A DNA stretch of 64,000 nt from Symsagittifera roscoffensis (taxonomy: Eukaryota > Xenacoelomorpha > Acoela > Convolutidae), in assembly GCF_963678635.1 (NCBI RefSeq), contig NC_087067.1, forward strand, positions 5,434,647 to 5,498,646, written 5' to 3'. Within the stretch, counting starts at the first letter, position 1. Every line of letters begins with the position of its first letter. The notes under the pieces were generated by a model. That model worked only from the letters and a program-made list of their open reading frames with translations. It did no database searches and was not told the DNA's origin. Made by a program: the position numbers and the translations under genes. Positions 8,431 through 20,256 of this stretch are shown here, piece after piece.

Positions 8431-9075
8431 ATGACTAGTCCTTTACAAATAATCTCAGTGTCTGATCGAGAAAGAACCATTATCTACCAAACATACACGA
8501 GAGAGTCGATTGCAGTCATCCATCAACAGAAAGAGAGAGTCTCTCCGTCTACAGCAAGTCCGTTCAATGACTTGGCTCCCCGAAAAAACGACGAGAATCA
8601 AAACGAGGAATGGACTACAAAAAGTCATATCATGCTACCAAACTACCTCCTTGATCAAATCGATCTACTTAGACAGAATCGAAAACGAATGTACGAGAGT
8701 TGCACTATTCACGAGAGCTATCCGGCATTAGAAAAGACGGAGATAAACGACACAACCTCGCTCGAGCAGTCTCCAAGAAAAATTCTCTTCGCGTATGACT
8801 GCGAGTCAATGCCGTTGTATGAAAATCAGGAGGGATGTATTCGTGACTATGCAGAGCGCGAAGCGTACTGGGATATTCCGACAGCAATGTCTCCCGAGTC
8901 GTTTGTTAGGGGACCAGTTTCAACTCCAGAACAATCAACTTCCTATTCGGATGCTCGGGTTTCATCTAGTGCGGAGACAATTGATCTAGTCACCCCAGAT
9001 CTCATTCAAGGCACTCCTCCAAATGCAGCTTGCTATGCGCCAAAAAAGAGAAAACTACAGTTTCGAGGTTTCTAA
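8431..9075 (+). CDS. Maverick accessory protein with nuclear localisation signal
   Basis: 214 residues, hydrophilic and mostly disordered, with no membrane segment or recognised domain. The C-terminus holds APKKRKLQF, a close match to a classical monopartite nuclear localisation signal. About 25 residues earlier, ETIDLVTPD resembles a SUMO-interacting motif (hydrophobic core next to acidic residues). Such features suit a nuclear regulator acting on host transcription or SUMO-dependent defence, but this is inference. It is the only plus-strand gene of the cassette between the inverted repeats and has no counterpart that I could align convincingly in the second element. Confidence 0.6.
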   Translation: MTSPLQIISVSDRERTIIYQTYTRESIAVIHQQKERVSPSTASPFNDLAPRKNDENQNEEWTTKSHIMLPNYLLDQIDLLRQNRKRMYESCTIHESYPALEKTEINDTTSLEQSPRKILFAYDCESMPLYENQEGCIRDYAEREAYWDIPTAMSPESFVRGPVSTPEQSTSYSDARVSSSAETIDLVTPDLIQGTPPNAACYAPKKRKLQFRGF

Positions 9076-10185
9076 TAACTTAAACAAAAAACTTTCCTTC
9101 TTTTGTTTCAAATATTATTCCAAGGTTTTATATTTTCATTTTTGTTTGATTTGACTTCTAAGCTGTTTTAACATTACTGTGTGTATATTTTTTGTCTCAG
9201 TTTTTATTTTGCTTGATAGATCAATTAAAGTTTGCCCCGTAAAGTTTTCAGCAAAATCTTAGAGAAAAACTAGAAAAAAATCAGAAATCGAGAATAATTT
9301 TACGCTAAAATTGTTGTTTGAGAAAGAATGAGAGAGAGAGAGAGAGATAAATACACTTGCTCACTAGTGAACCCCATTTGGAATATCCTTTTCGGGATAT
9401 TGCTTTCTTTTCAAAAGAAAGATAAATATGGAAGGGTCCAACATTTTCTTGTTGGTAGTCCAACCATATTTATTTGGCTTTTTTATCAAACACTCTCTGT
9501 CCTCTCTCTCTCATCATACTTTGTGCCCGGTGGGGTTAGCCAGGTCTTACGCAAAGTAACAGAGAGTGTTTTAAGCCATAAATCTGCATTATATTACATT
9601 CATATACATGTTTTGGGTGAAAAACGGACAATTTTTTGGTAAAAATGTGAAAAAAAAAAAATTATGTTTTTTTTTCGAAAAATTAACATGACCCTTAACC
9701 CTGCTCAGAAATTCATGGCAAATTGATTGAGGGTAGTTTCAATGGATTTGGAGAGAAAAAAAATTTTTTCCCAATTTTTTTTTTTCAATATTTTCACAAA
9801 AATCAGATTTTCTCAAAAAATCACAACTTTTCAGGCGTCTACTCTCATTGATTGGGCTATAATTGTTTTTTTTTTTGAATTTCTACGCTTGTCCTAATTA
9901 CGTATCAGATAGCTCCTAAAAATTTCAAACCACATTCACTTGAATTTAAAACGAACGAATAATTCAAGCTAAAAATGAAGGAAAAAAGAAGTTAAAAAAT
10001 TATGTTTTTTAAATTCCGAACTTGACCAGTAGAACTGTGCTCGAGGTCCCACAAAACTTACTGGTTTTTTTGTTGATAGATTTAAAAGACACTTTTTTAA
10101 ACATTACTTTTCCTTTTTTCACAACATAAAAAGTTTGAGGTTTTCCTTTATTTTGAAAAAAAAAATTTCACTTGAAATTACAGAA
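9076..10185. other. AT-rich non-coding stretch in the Maverick cassette
   Basis: No convincing gene. A GA microsatellite lies at about 9327-9348 and CT-rich sequence at about 9495-9515; the frame at 9328-9642 is an artefact of these. Much of the rest is T-runs of 8-12 bases. The stretch ends at the right inverted-repeat arm. Confidence 0.7.
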
Positions 10186-10300
10186 CGGGAGGCGTTCCCG
10201 AGGAGCGTAGCGACGAGCAACGCCGGGTTAGCTATTGCCCCTTAAACCAAACGGCCATGCCTTAATATTTCGAAGGACATGATATGAAATGTTTCACGGG
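10186..10300 (-). repeat. right arm of GC-rich inverted repeat flanking accessory cassette
   Basis: Bases 10186-10263 are the exact reverse complement of 6652-6729. The outer 35-40 bases match the left arm imperfectly. Together the arms bound a 3.5 kb segment that contains the three accessory genes and nothing of the core set. Confidence 0.95.
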
Positions 10301-11007
10301 ACACCGAATGACATGAAGGAAACTTTGATTCCGATATCTTTTACACATTCAAATGACAATCTATGCTTATCATGCATCGGTAACTATCAAGGTGTCAAAT
10401 TTGCAAAATTTTCATTTTTTAAGTTTACTATTTTTTCAACTTAATTAGTTAGTTGAGGGCTTTACTTTCTGAATACTTTTATCTCATAAATCTACTTTTT
10501 ATTATACCTATTTACGCAAACCAAGAAGTGGGGTTGAAATCATTAGGAAATTACTGTTTCACGGTTAAAATTAGTCAGAAAAAGTTTTAGGCTCTATCTG
10601 AATCATTCTAAGCATTAAATTTTGTAATTTAGTGCTGAAATGTTAATTGAAAGTCTAAACCAGTCGCCTAAAAAAAGCCAAAATTTTATCGCTAACCCTT
10701 AAAATTAACAGCAAAAGTTTGAGGCTGTAAATGAATCAGTTTTTAGTATACAAAACCCCTCCACTTGAGCAGAGTGATGAGACATATAGAGCTTAAAGCT
10801 AGAATAAACCCTGTTTTTGGAAAGGAAAAGACTTATTGCCAAGACGGCGAAGTATAACTCTCGTTAATGGCTTCTACTTGCCCTTACCCGCAAAGTTTTT
10901 TGGTGCTAGTCACTTCTCGCTTTTGCTTTTCCATAACCAGTTCTACTTGAAATTCTCCTAAATTTTCTTGAAATTTTCCTGAATTACTTCAGTAACTTCA
11001 ACAAACA
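10301..11007. other. non-coding region upstream of polymerase
   Basis: About 700 bp without a supported reading frame. It presumably contains the polymerase promoter; no clear TATA box or repeat array was seen. Confidence 0.5.
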
Positions 11008-14000
11008 ATGCCGAACTCTACTTCTATCGCGACACCTGTTCCTTGCCAGCAGTGCGGAAAAATACTGAGCTCTAAAAGGAACTTGAGAAGACATGAGCAA
11101 AAAGTTCACAAGATCCTTCCTCCCCCTCCTCCTCAAACTGTTTGCGATGAGTGTCTAGAGTCATTCGAGAGTTTGTCGGAAGCCCGAGAGCACGTCGAGC
11201 TGGTACATGACATGACTTCGAATAGTCATTGTATCTATTGCCATACAATATTTCTCACCGCGGAAAGCTATGGACAACACTTGCTGAAGAAGCACGCATT
11301 GCCTGTTTGGGACGGCATTGAGACGACGTCTTCCGCTGCCCCAACGGAAAGCGCGTTCAGAGGCAAATTGCGTCGATACGATCTCAAAGTTGGTGAAAAA
11401 GAAATGGATTTGCTTCAAGTCATGATGCAAAACAAGGAGGAAATAGATGCTCTTATACTGGAAAGGGTCAAAGAGGGTCCGAACAAGGTGCAATTCCATG
11501 TGGAAGTGGGAATGATCAAAATTCCCACTGTGCAAGACGGGGACAGTGGAAACTTCGAAAGGACCATGCTGTTTCTGAACACTAAGACATTGACAGTGTA
11601 CTTCGAGGGAATAGCTGGGGTTCAATTCTTGGAACTGATTGAACATATGGTCAACCAAGTCAATTCGTTCTCTTCTCATGGTAGCGGATGGATTATTGAC
11701 AGAATTGAAAAATTGCAAATCAGTTTCGCGGCCTTCTCACCAATAAGAGCAGGATCCTACCTCGAGCTACCTGATGCACTCAGCGCAGCATCTACTCTGC
11801 TCACAAATATCAACACTAAAGATGATGATCGTTGCTTTCTCTACTCCTTTGTTGCCGCATATCACAATGTGAATGAGCCGGCCCTCTACCCCACATCTAG
11901 ACGGTGGCTGGAGAAAAACAAAGTCTCAACCTACAATCTCGACAAAGAAGGAATTGTGAAAATCAATGGGGAATACGAAATGCCAATGGGTCTGATGGAT
12001 ATGGACAGATTTGAAAAGTTGAACAATTGTCAAATCAACGTCTTCCGGTAAGCAAATTCTAATTTCCTTCTAAAAATTTTAAAATTCCTTCAATAATGTT
12101 CTTCACCTATTCAAACACCCTTTTTATTTCATTTCAAACCTAGGTATAAAAATTATTTTTCTGTTCAGGTACAACGATGGCGAATTGTTGCCCATAAGAG
12201 TATCGAGCAGATTCACTACTAGCCTGATTGTGGACTTGTTGCTGCTGACAGATGGATCAAAATATCACTATGTGTTGATAAGTGATCTCCAGAAACTGGT
12301 CGAGTACGTGCGGCACAAAGTGCACCGATTTCAATCTGAGATTTGTCGCAAATGTTTCCACACATGCGCTTCATTCGAAACTTTGAGAAGACATCAAGAA
12401 CTGTGCTACCAAGACGAAGATGTCGTCATAACAATGCCCAAGCCGGGAAAAGATGACCACAAGTTCAAAAACTTAACAGCTCGTTGGTACGTACCCAGAG
12501 TAATCTACTTTGATTTGGAGTCACTGCTCTTACCAGTATACGGACCGCAACCTGATCCGCGAAAATCTAGCACGCAAACAATTGAAATCCATCAACCGTG
12601 CGGCTACGCGTTAGCAGTAATCGAATTTGGGAAAAAAGACCTGTTAAAGTTTGAGCTTAAAAGAGGACCGAATGTGATGGAAGAGCTAATTAGCTCCCTT
12701 GAATCGTTAGCGAGACAAATTTACGTAGAAAAAAGGAAATATTACACTTTCACTGGTATAACAGACCAGGAACGGGAAGATGCTACAATTTGTTGGATAT
12801 GCGAGAATGATTTTTCCGACAATGATCAAGTGGTACTTGATCATTGCCATTACACCAACAAGTTTCTGGGTTGGGCACACAATGAGTGTAACGTTAATAG
12901 AAAAACAACAAATTACATTCCAGTGGTAGCTCATAATTTGTCAAATTATGATTTACACTTTATAATCAAAGCGCTGGCAAAAAGCGATTCGGAAAACACT
13001 TTTTCCGTAATACCCGCATCTGAAGAAAAATATATATCCTTGACAATCTCAGTCTACATAAAAACGTACACGGACAAAAACGGAAAAATCAAAAAACTCT
13101 ACGAAAATCTGAGATTCATCGATTCGTATAGGTTCATGCTGGCATCGTTGGCAAAACTTGTCGATAATTTGCCCAACGAAAAATTTTTTCTGCTGGAGAA
13201 CTATTTTGAAAAACTCGGCCACTCACGTGAAAAAGTCAGTCTGTTGAAACAGAAAGGGCATTACCCCTACTCATACTTCAACTCATTCGAAAAATTCCGA
13301 GAAACTCGCCTTCCCCCACGAGCAATGTGGAAAAATAGTCTAACAGGAGGGGATGTGAGTGTTTCAAGAAGCGAGTACAATCATGCCCTTAAAGTTTTCA
13401 CCGAACTGAAGTGTGGCTCACTTGGTGATTACCACGACTTGTACTTGACTACAGATGTGCTATTGCTTGCTTCCGTTTTCGAAGCTTTTCGTGAAGTTTG
13501 CTATCAAACATACGGGCTGGATTGCGCCTGTTACTTCACGGCAAGTAACCTTTCCGGGGACGCCTTTCTAAAAGTTTGTAAGCCCGAACTGAAACTCTTA
13601 ACGGACCGTGAACATCTAGACCTTGTGCAGCGAATGATACGAGGAGGCATGTCGTCGATTTACGCGCGCCGATTTTACAAAGCAAACAATAAATACCTCG
13701 ACGATTTTTTGCCCTCAGAACCATCAAGCTACATCCTCAATATTGATGCAAACAATTTGTACGGGGGGATAATGAAACACTGCCCTTTGCCCTTAAACGA
13801 TTTTTCAATAGTTGAAAAAAGTCTGGCAGACATACTGCTCACCAGCGAAACATCAGAATGGGGTTATATAGTTGAAGTCAATTTAACCATACCCGAAGAG
13901 CTTCACGACTTCTTTGCTGATTACCCCCTTGCCCCCTCTCGTGAAGTAGTGGACATCGGTGCAATGAGCAACGAGCAAGTCGACATGTTGGGAAAATTGG

Positions 14001-15588
14001 GAATCACCACACTGCCAAAAGTGCCAAAGCTTCTACAGACCTTGCATCCTAAAGAAGGTTATGTTTTGCACTACCTTACCCTAAAATTGTACCATGAGCT
14101 AGGAATGAAAATAACTCACCTCGGAAAAGTTCTTCAGTTCCGCCAAAGTCACTGGATGGCACCCTTTGTCGACCTCAACACCCGCCTACGAAAAGCCGCG
14201 GTAAATAAATTCCAGGAGAACTTCTACAAGCTAATTGTTAATTCAGCTTTCGGTAAGACAATGGAGTCTAAGTTAGGAAGAAAGAAGCTGGAGATTGTAA
14301 GGAATGAGAGAGAACTTTTACAAAAAACAGCTCTGAGCACAATGAAAAGCTTTCAAATCATTGACGATCAATTAGCCACAATTAGCTTTTCAGTAACAAA
14401 AATATTGTGGGATAAACCTATGATAGTTGGTGCGACCATCCTAGACCTCGCCAAGCGTTTCATGTTTCAGTTTCACTATCAAAAAATGAAACCAAATCTA
14501 AACTTGGAACTCCTTTACTCCGACACGGATAGTTTTATTTACGCCATAAAAACTGATGACGTTTACCGAGACTTGGAGAAAATAAAAGCTGATTTCGACT
14601 TTTCAAATTACGATAAGGACCATTTCTTGTTCGAGGATACCAACAAGAAAGTTGTGCTGAAGTTCAAAGACGAGACTGGTGGGAAGCCGATCAGAGAATT
14701 CATCGCCCTAAAACCGAAACTATATTCGGTCGTCCTTAATGGTAAATAAAATTTAAGCCACCCTTCCACCCCCCATTCCTACCTTTTACAGAACAAAAAT
14801 ACCACCACCAACCTACCTTCACCCCTTAATTTGTTGCATTAAACTATGGGCATTTAGCTGATTTAGGCAACATTATACAATGTTGCCTAAACGTTGATTT
14901 ATCTGACAACATATTCCCTCTTGTTTCCTCTTTTTTAATCATAATTTAGAGTCTTCTGCTCTTTTTTGGTAAAATGAATCAAATTTTGTTCGGTATAAAT
15001 TGAGTTGCTGAAGTGAAATGAAGCTATCCCCAACGTTGTAGAAAAGAATAATAATTTTGCTATTGTTTAGAAGGCACTCAAAAATTGAGTGCCAAAGGAA
15101 TTAAACGGAGTGCACAGAGAGAACTGGTCCACCAAACCTTCAGGGACACATTATTCATTGGAAAAACAATGAGAGTATACAACTATAATATAGTTTCGAA
15201 AGGTCACACCAATATGACAGTGAAACAAAACAAACTTGCATTATCACCATTCGACTCAAAACGTTTTCTACTTTTCGACGGAATTTCGACAGTGCCCTTT
15301 GGCCATAAAGCCGCTGAAGAAAATGCTTTTCTAGAAGACATTTACATGGACACCGAGTGGGCCAACTCATACAATGAAACTGATAACAGTTCTCCCGATT
15401 TTACACTCCAGGATTGGGGATTTTTACAGCGGCCCTACTCAGAAGCAGAGCTGCAAGAAGAAGAAGAAGCTTCTAGTAGCCGAGTCCGTGAACGTCCCCC
15501 TATAAAAAACCCATTTATTTTATCTGAAGCTTCAGAAGAACGACCATCTAAAAAACACCGCAAAGAAAACCAAAACAATAAACATTAA
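11008..15588 (+). CDS. protein-primed family B DNA polymerase, three exons
   Basis: Exons 11008-12047, 12169-14741 and 15071-15588 join in frame to about 1376 residues. The introns (121 and 329 nt) have GT...AG ends and phases that agree. Exon 1 encodes three C2H2 zinc fingers (CQQCGK, CDECLE and CIYCHT, within the first 100 residues). Exon 2 holds exonuclease motif I (YFDLES, about 459), an HNH/endonuclease VII-like insert (LDHCHYTNKF, about 560-595), Exo II (HNLSNYD, about 600), Exo III (YLTTDVLLL, about 770), Pol A (NIDANNLYG, about 870), Pol B (NSAFGKTM, about 1034) and Pol C (YSDTDS, about 1129). Exon 3 gives the thumb/C-terminal part and an acidic, then basic tail. All catalytic residues are present. 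Known for the family: it replicates Polinton DNA from a protein-primed end. Confidence 0.93.
12048..12168 (+). other. polymerase intron 1
   Basis: Begins GTAAGC and ends TTCTGTTCAG. Its removal joins two polymerase segments that are continuous in the family, and the codon split (2+1) is consistent. Confidence 0.9.
14742..15070 (+). other. polymerase intron 2
   Basis: Begins GTAAAT and ends TTGTTTAG. The unspliced frame stops just after the donor; splicing (codon split 1+2) continues into a C-terminal segment with the usual family pattern. Confidence 0.85.
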
Positions 15589-15679
15589 AGTCTGAAACAT
15601 ATATTTTCAGATGATTTTTACTCTTCGTCCTTTTTATACTTCGACTTGTATATGTTTTGGTTTTTACCAATTTACAACT

Positions 15680-15685
15680 AATAAA
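15680..15685 (+). terminator. polyadenylation signal AATAAA after polymerase
   Basis: A canonical AATAAA lies about 92 bases after the polymerase stop codon, within AT-rich sequence; the expected 3' end signal for the gene. Confidence 0.6.
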
Positions 15686-16056
15686 ATACTCGTATTGAGC
15701 TCAATCACTGTTTTAACATAAATAGCTTCAGGCAAATAAACTAGTAGACACAAACCAAGTGTTAATTCAAACAAATGTGTGAAATCCTTAGGCTTGTTTT
15801 GAATAATAAACTTTAATAGCATGACAAATCTTTGACGAAAAGAAAGAAAGCCAGGAAATGATATCCACATGAAACTAGGACGAAAAAAGAAAAGTTCAGG
15901 AATTAGGACGATTAATTTTAATTATCGCGGGAAAAGGGACCGCTTTCAAAGGAATTAGAAGGAATTATTGTATCGCGTCCCGGTTGTTGAGCTCAGCTTA
16001 ACAAGATCCTAAGGAGGGGGTCTTTTACTTTAGGGGTGGGAACTTGCGATCATTTA
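15686..16056. other. Maverick edge or flank, no gene
   Basis: No supported gene. The right terminus of the Maverick may lie here or shortly beyond, but without the left end the inverted repeat cannot be recognised. Confidence 0.5.
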
Positions 16057-16113
16057 CAAAATCCTAGGATAGGGGTCCTCCAAAAAATTAAGGACCCCTT
16101 TCCTAGGATTTTG
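16057..16113. repeat. long hairpin with CCTAGGA core
   Basis: Left half 16057-16079 (CAAAATCCTAGGA...) pairs with right half 16091-16113 over about 23 bp with very few mismatches, leaving an 11-nt loop. It could be the tip of a miniature inverted-repeat element. Followed by two C-runs at about 16127-16160. Confidence 0.85.
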
Positions 16114-16184
16114 CTTTACGTGAGGACCCCCCCCCCCTTAGGAAGGACCCCCCCCCCTTAGGATCCGGGACACGATACAATACT

Positions 16185-16410
16185 ACTCTGCACTGTCCCA
16201 AGACTGCACCGTCCCAAGACTGCTGTCCCAAGACTACTGTCACAAGACTGTACTGTCCCAAGACTACTGTCCCAAGACTGTACTGTCCCAAGACTCCGTA
16301 CTGTCCCAAGGCTTCCTGGTACTGTCCCAAGACTACTGTCCCAAGACTGTACTTTCCCAAGACTCTGTACTGTCCCAAGACTCTTCGGTACTGTCCCAGG
16401 ACTTCTCTAC
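16185..16410. repeat. minisatellite, units like ACTGTCCCAAGACT
   Basis: About twelve imperfect copies of a 14-17 bp unit built from TGTCCCAAGACT. Reading frames on the minus strand through it (rich in LGQY) are repeat artefacts. Confidence 0.9.
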
Positions 16411-17929
16411 CAAGTGTTGGGATAGTGGGAACTCTTCTCTTTCGTTGTCGGGACTCTTGAACCACTGTACCTGGTACCACCACTTGAGCTCTAGTAAAAA
16501 TTTGACCCAAAAAAAACCCAACCTTACTGGCCAAAAAATTGAATTAGTAACCCCCCTGTATTTATCTCCTTTTTAATATTTTGATGCAAGTTGAAACCCA
16601 AATTGTTAGGGAGTGTCTTGTGATCACTTGTTTGTTCAAAACCGAGTAAAATTTTTTACCTAAATTGTGAAAATTTAAACAGGGAAAAAATAATAAAAAC
16701 AGAGAGATAAACCCACCTAAAATTCAAAGGTGACTTGTGTCAACCTTTTATTAGAAAAAACGTCTGGTACCTGATTGCCACGCGTTTTCCTCCCTCCTGC
16801 TAGCAATCTTATGGGCTATCACAAAAACTGTCTACTTCCGTTCCCCTCACCCAATCCGACCAGGGTACCCACCTTATTTCGATCTTAAATTTAATATCCG
16901 CTTCTTATAATCAACGCGTGTAAGATTCTAATGTAACTAAATCGACGATGTCGATAAATTAGTTACTTTTTACAAATTAAAACCGCCAACCTCTAACCTA
17001 ACCAGCCCCCCTTCTAACCTCCCCCCTCTTTAGCCCCCCTCTTAAGCCAAAAATTACCTTAAGCGCCGGGTGCTAAACCTCTTGAGAGAAAAAATCGTAG
17101 AGCCTGTTTCCAGGCTCTGCTTGAGTAAAAATGTTCCTCAAAACAGTGGGGTTCCGCTTATCCAATTTTACACTTATCTCATGTAATGTGGATTTTAACG
17201 ATACCCGTTTGACCAGGTTGAGAACACCCCCGTCCTCTCTTGTCGCTCTGATTCTGTGCTGATTGTCTCCTTGACGTGTCCTGCACCTGATCAACAGCAC
17301 CACTTTCCCACTTGGCTGGTCATCTGTTCCAGTCAAGTCTCCTAATGGTCCAGCTAAGTCCCTGTGAACCACTTTCCTACTCGACTGGTCACCTTTTCCA
17401 GTTAAGTCTCCTAGTGGTCCAGCAAAGTTGCAAGCTATCTGAAAACCCTTAACAACGCCCCACACTCGGGGCACCTTAATAAATTGCTGAATTGATTGAA
17501 ACGATCGGTCCTATAAAAACAGCATGGGTATACTATTTTATTAATATAAAGGTTGGATCCAACTAATCTGGTGTCAAAGTCACTGTCATTTTTTTGTTTC
17601 ATGATTTTTGTTCCTTTTTTAAATTCTTTTTCTGTTTTTGTTTCGCTTTTTGTCTTTTGCTCGTTTTTTCGTCCCCCTAGTTACCCCCCCCCCCCCTCTT
17701 ACGCTGTTAGCTAAGCCTCGTTCGGAGAGCATACCAGGAGGTTTTCTCGTGTTTTCTTAAAAAGCTATCACGGTACAACTGGAAAGTTTACACGTTCCCG
17801 CTGAACTGTACCACCGGTACTCTAGAATGGGCATGTAGCCCGGAGCTGTGTCAAGTGGGTTCGACTCCGTAGTCATGATGTCGTAAAAACACCCAGGAGC
17901 GCCATAAAAACACTATGTAACAGTCGTCT
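16411..17929. other. unannotated repeat-rich DNA
   Basis: No intact gene. On the minus strand at about 17280-17430 a frame contains two copies of AGPLGDLTG about 24 codons apart, a tandem duplication with a faint similarity to retroelement integrase regions. It is too short to call. A C-run lies at about 17683-17695. Confidence 0.5.
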
Positions 17930-18763
17930 ACTTAAGTCACATATGAGGTTAAAGAAAAGTAGGCCCTATAACCATTGGCTCAAGAGTCAGGGACACTATC
18001 TCTTGTGTGTTTCTACCTCGAACGGTCGGAGCCAATTCGGTTCACTTGCGACATGAGACTAAAAACCCGTTACAGCTTAAAGGCCAATACCAAAATACCC
18101 CCACTCTAGAAAATAAGAACGTCCCCATACTTAGGTCTCAAAATACCCAAAATACGCGAACGCCGTTAAAAACAGGGTCGAAACAGTCCGTACAGTTACT
18201 TTTTATTAGACAGTGTTACTTTGATCCAGTTCAGATGGATCAACCTAAAACTCTCCTTACCTCAACCTAACAATCATAAAACACACTCAAGAAAACTAAA
18301 TTGAGTACTCACATATCGGCACACTCGAGAATTGGAGTAACTAAACTAACTAGCGACTCTAGCATGAATATAATTGAATATAACTTGAGAAGTTTGCTAT
18401 TAATGAATTCCAATCCAAGGAAATGAGTTTTCACTTGAGAATATAGTTTTTGATCTGAACCATTGGGAGACTTCAGTTGTCTACCTTTCCACCGAAGGTT
18501 CACTCTGGTCCAACTAAATTTCGATGTTCTTTTACCTTCGATTATTTTCTGTCTCCTGTCACGAATAAGACAGCTCTACTCTCGTTCGATTAAGTGTCGG
18601 AAATTGCGAACAGCAATTTCCCGCTGCTAAATTTGACCACTTTTCCGCGTTTTTAATTCGGTTGTTCTGATCTTAACTTTCTAATCTTTTCAGTTGTCTC
18701 GAGAAACTTGAGCATGACAGGTCCAATTCGAATTTTTGAAAATTTTCATTTGACCCCAAAACC

Positions 18764-20100
18764 ATGTTGTTCGCATTGCTCAAGGTCAAACCTCCAAATA
18801 TGACCGACTGGCACATGTTTGGGCGGATCGACTGGATCACAGACTGCTTGTATCCTTTCAGTTTTGTCGAAAATGAGACAAATCGAAAGAATACGAGCTT
18901 GAAGCCGATTTCTCGCAACACTCTACAGAAATACATGATTGGTTTATCAGCCAAAGTTGAAAGCGCGATCAAAGATATGTTGAAAGGAAACTTCTGTACT
19001 CTGATGGATGGGTGGTCCAAAGGCAGCACCCATTACAAGCCACTTTTTGCTGCCCTTCCAGATTCGAAGATGAGCGCAGGTTATTCTACTGTTTTGTTGT
19101 CTTTTTCGCCATTGTACGACGAGACCAACTTTAATGCAGGTTTATAAAATGTGTTGTTCAAGATTTGTAAGGAAAGAACGTGGGAACAGATGTTATTTCG
19201 CTAACAGGCAATAATTGCGAGGTGAGTAAGTCTATTGCTCGTAAACATGGAAAGACATCGGTGGGTTGCGGGTCCCATCGGCTAAACCTTGCAATAAACA
19301 TGATACTTGCTGGGCACAAAATTATTCTGGACAAGGACAACACGCTAATGGGCAAGTTCAAAAACTTGATTCTCGGGGCGAAATTGAGGAAACTCACATA
19401 ATTTTTTCCGGTACAACGCAACTTCACGAGGTGGAGCAGTACGTTTTACATGACTAAAAGATACTTCGAACTAGAAACTCATTTCAGTACATTTGAAAGA
19501 GATCCCGGGCTGGCTGTATACTTACCCGCTCCATTCAAAAACAATCTGCTAGAGAACCTGCTCAATCATTTTACTAAGCTGAATTCAGTTACGAAAGCGC
19601 TGAAACGTGAAGAAATTACAATATTCGACACGCGGGCTCTGTTCGACGACGTCATCAAATCTCACCCGTGGACATCCAAATACCTGGCTTCTGATGCGTC
19701 CATTGTTTATGATGTTGTGTTTGAATCTGCTATCACGAAAATTCAGAAAAAGAATGAACGTTTTGTGACTGAAGAAGTTCTGGCCTTGAAAATGATGAAG
19801 AAAAACGAAGATGAGCAAGCGTCAGCAACAAGCACCTCAGATGATTTAGCACAGAATATAATAAAAAAGAAGAGAATGTGCGACTCTGGGTCCCACTACG
19901 AAGGAAATATTTGTGTATTACCAACGTCAAACATTGTGGAACGCTTTTTCAACACAGCAGGTATAGCTCTAAGCGACTACGGGCATCGACTTTTGCCGGC
20001 AAACATGGAATATCAGTTAATCCTTAAGTACAATTGTCGACTATGGGACAAAAAGACACAGAAGTTTGTTATAAATCATCTGAAAATTGCAGAACAATAA
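18764..20100 (+). pseudogene. hAT transposase, broken into several frames
   Basis: Three consecutive segments read as hAT transposase. 18764-19141 includes TLMDGWSKGSTHY. 19180-19398 includes SLTGNNCEVSKSIA and VGCGSHRLNLA, the conserved Asp/Asn and Cys-His core. 19411-20100 begins with NFTRWSSTFYMTKRYFELE and ends with the dimerisation domain TSNIVERFFNTAGIALSDYG. The segments lie in different frames, and a stop at 19399-19401 separates the second and third. One or two breaks may be introns, but the stop next to the conserved KLRKLT tract argues for decay. Not expected to be active. Confidence 0.82.
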
Positions 20101-20224
20101 AAAAAGTGTTTTGTTGAAAATATGTTTTGTTTGAGAGAGCCCATTAATTGCAATTAATTGCAATAATTGATTGATAGAAAGTCCCCATTACAATTATTTG
20201 GTTGACTTGGAAAAAAATCAAAAC

Positions 20225-20256
20225 ATTAATTGCAATTAATTTTTGAACATCCCTGG
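20225..20256 (-). repeat. hAT 3' terminal repeat
   Basis: Read inward from the right end it begins CAGGGATGTTCAAAAATTAA and continues into TTGCAATTAATG. The TTGCAATTAAT word recurs at about 20143-20160, giving subterminal repeats, as is common in hAT elements. Confidence 0.75.

Larger units (their letters stand above)
1..15685 (+). mobile_element. Maverick/Polinton (adintovirus-like) element, left end cut by window
   Basis: The block contains the diagnostic Polinton gene set: retroviral-type integrase, FtsK/HerA-type packaging ATPase, penton-like and major capsid proteins, adenain-like protease and DNA polymerase B. All have long intact reading frames. Capsid, ATPase, integrase and protease genes lie on the plus strand at 128-6515, accessory genes at 6781-9075 and the polymerase at 11008-15588. 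No terminal inverted repeat was found in the window: the left end precedes base 1 and the right end lies somewhere after the polyadenylation signal at 15680. Known for the family: such elements are about 15-20 kb, have 6-bp target duplications and are thought able to form virions. Coordinates are therefore minimal. Confidence 0.93.
17930..20256 (+). mobile_element. decayed hAT-superfamily transposon
   Basis: A transposase remnant of hAT type is followed by a 3' terminus ending ...GAACATCCCTG at 20256, whose reverse complement begins CAGGGATG, the usual hAT end. The 5' end was not located; 17930 is where similarity to the copies at 24530, 61940 and 63616 starts. All copies share the stretch GATGGATCAACCTAAAACTC or a close variant about 300 bp in. 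The matching 5' terminal repeat and the expected 8-bp target duplication were not found. Confidence 0.75.

Noticed and set aside
9328-9642. 104-residue frame starting MRERERD
   Set aside because: Starts in a GA microsatellite and has no recognisable domain.
6612-10300. The 78-bp inverted repeat as the Maverick terminal repeat
   Set aside because: Core Maverick genes lie outside it on both sides, and no 6-bp target duplication or AGT terminus is present at its edges.
16103-16534. 143-residue minus-strand frame rich in VLGQY
   Set aside because: Translation of the TGTCCCAAGACT minisatellite.
17820-17880. Possible tRNA gene because of GGGTTCGACTCC, a B-box-like word
   Set aside because: The flanking bases do not form a five-pair T stem and no acceptor stem or A box at the right distance was found.
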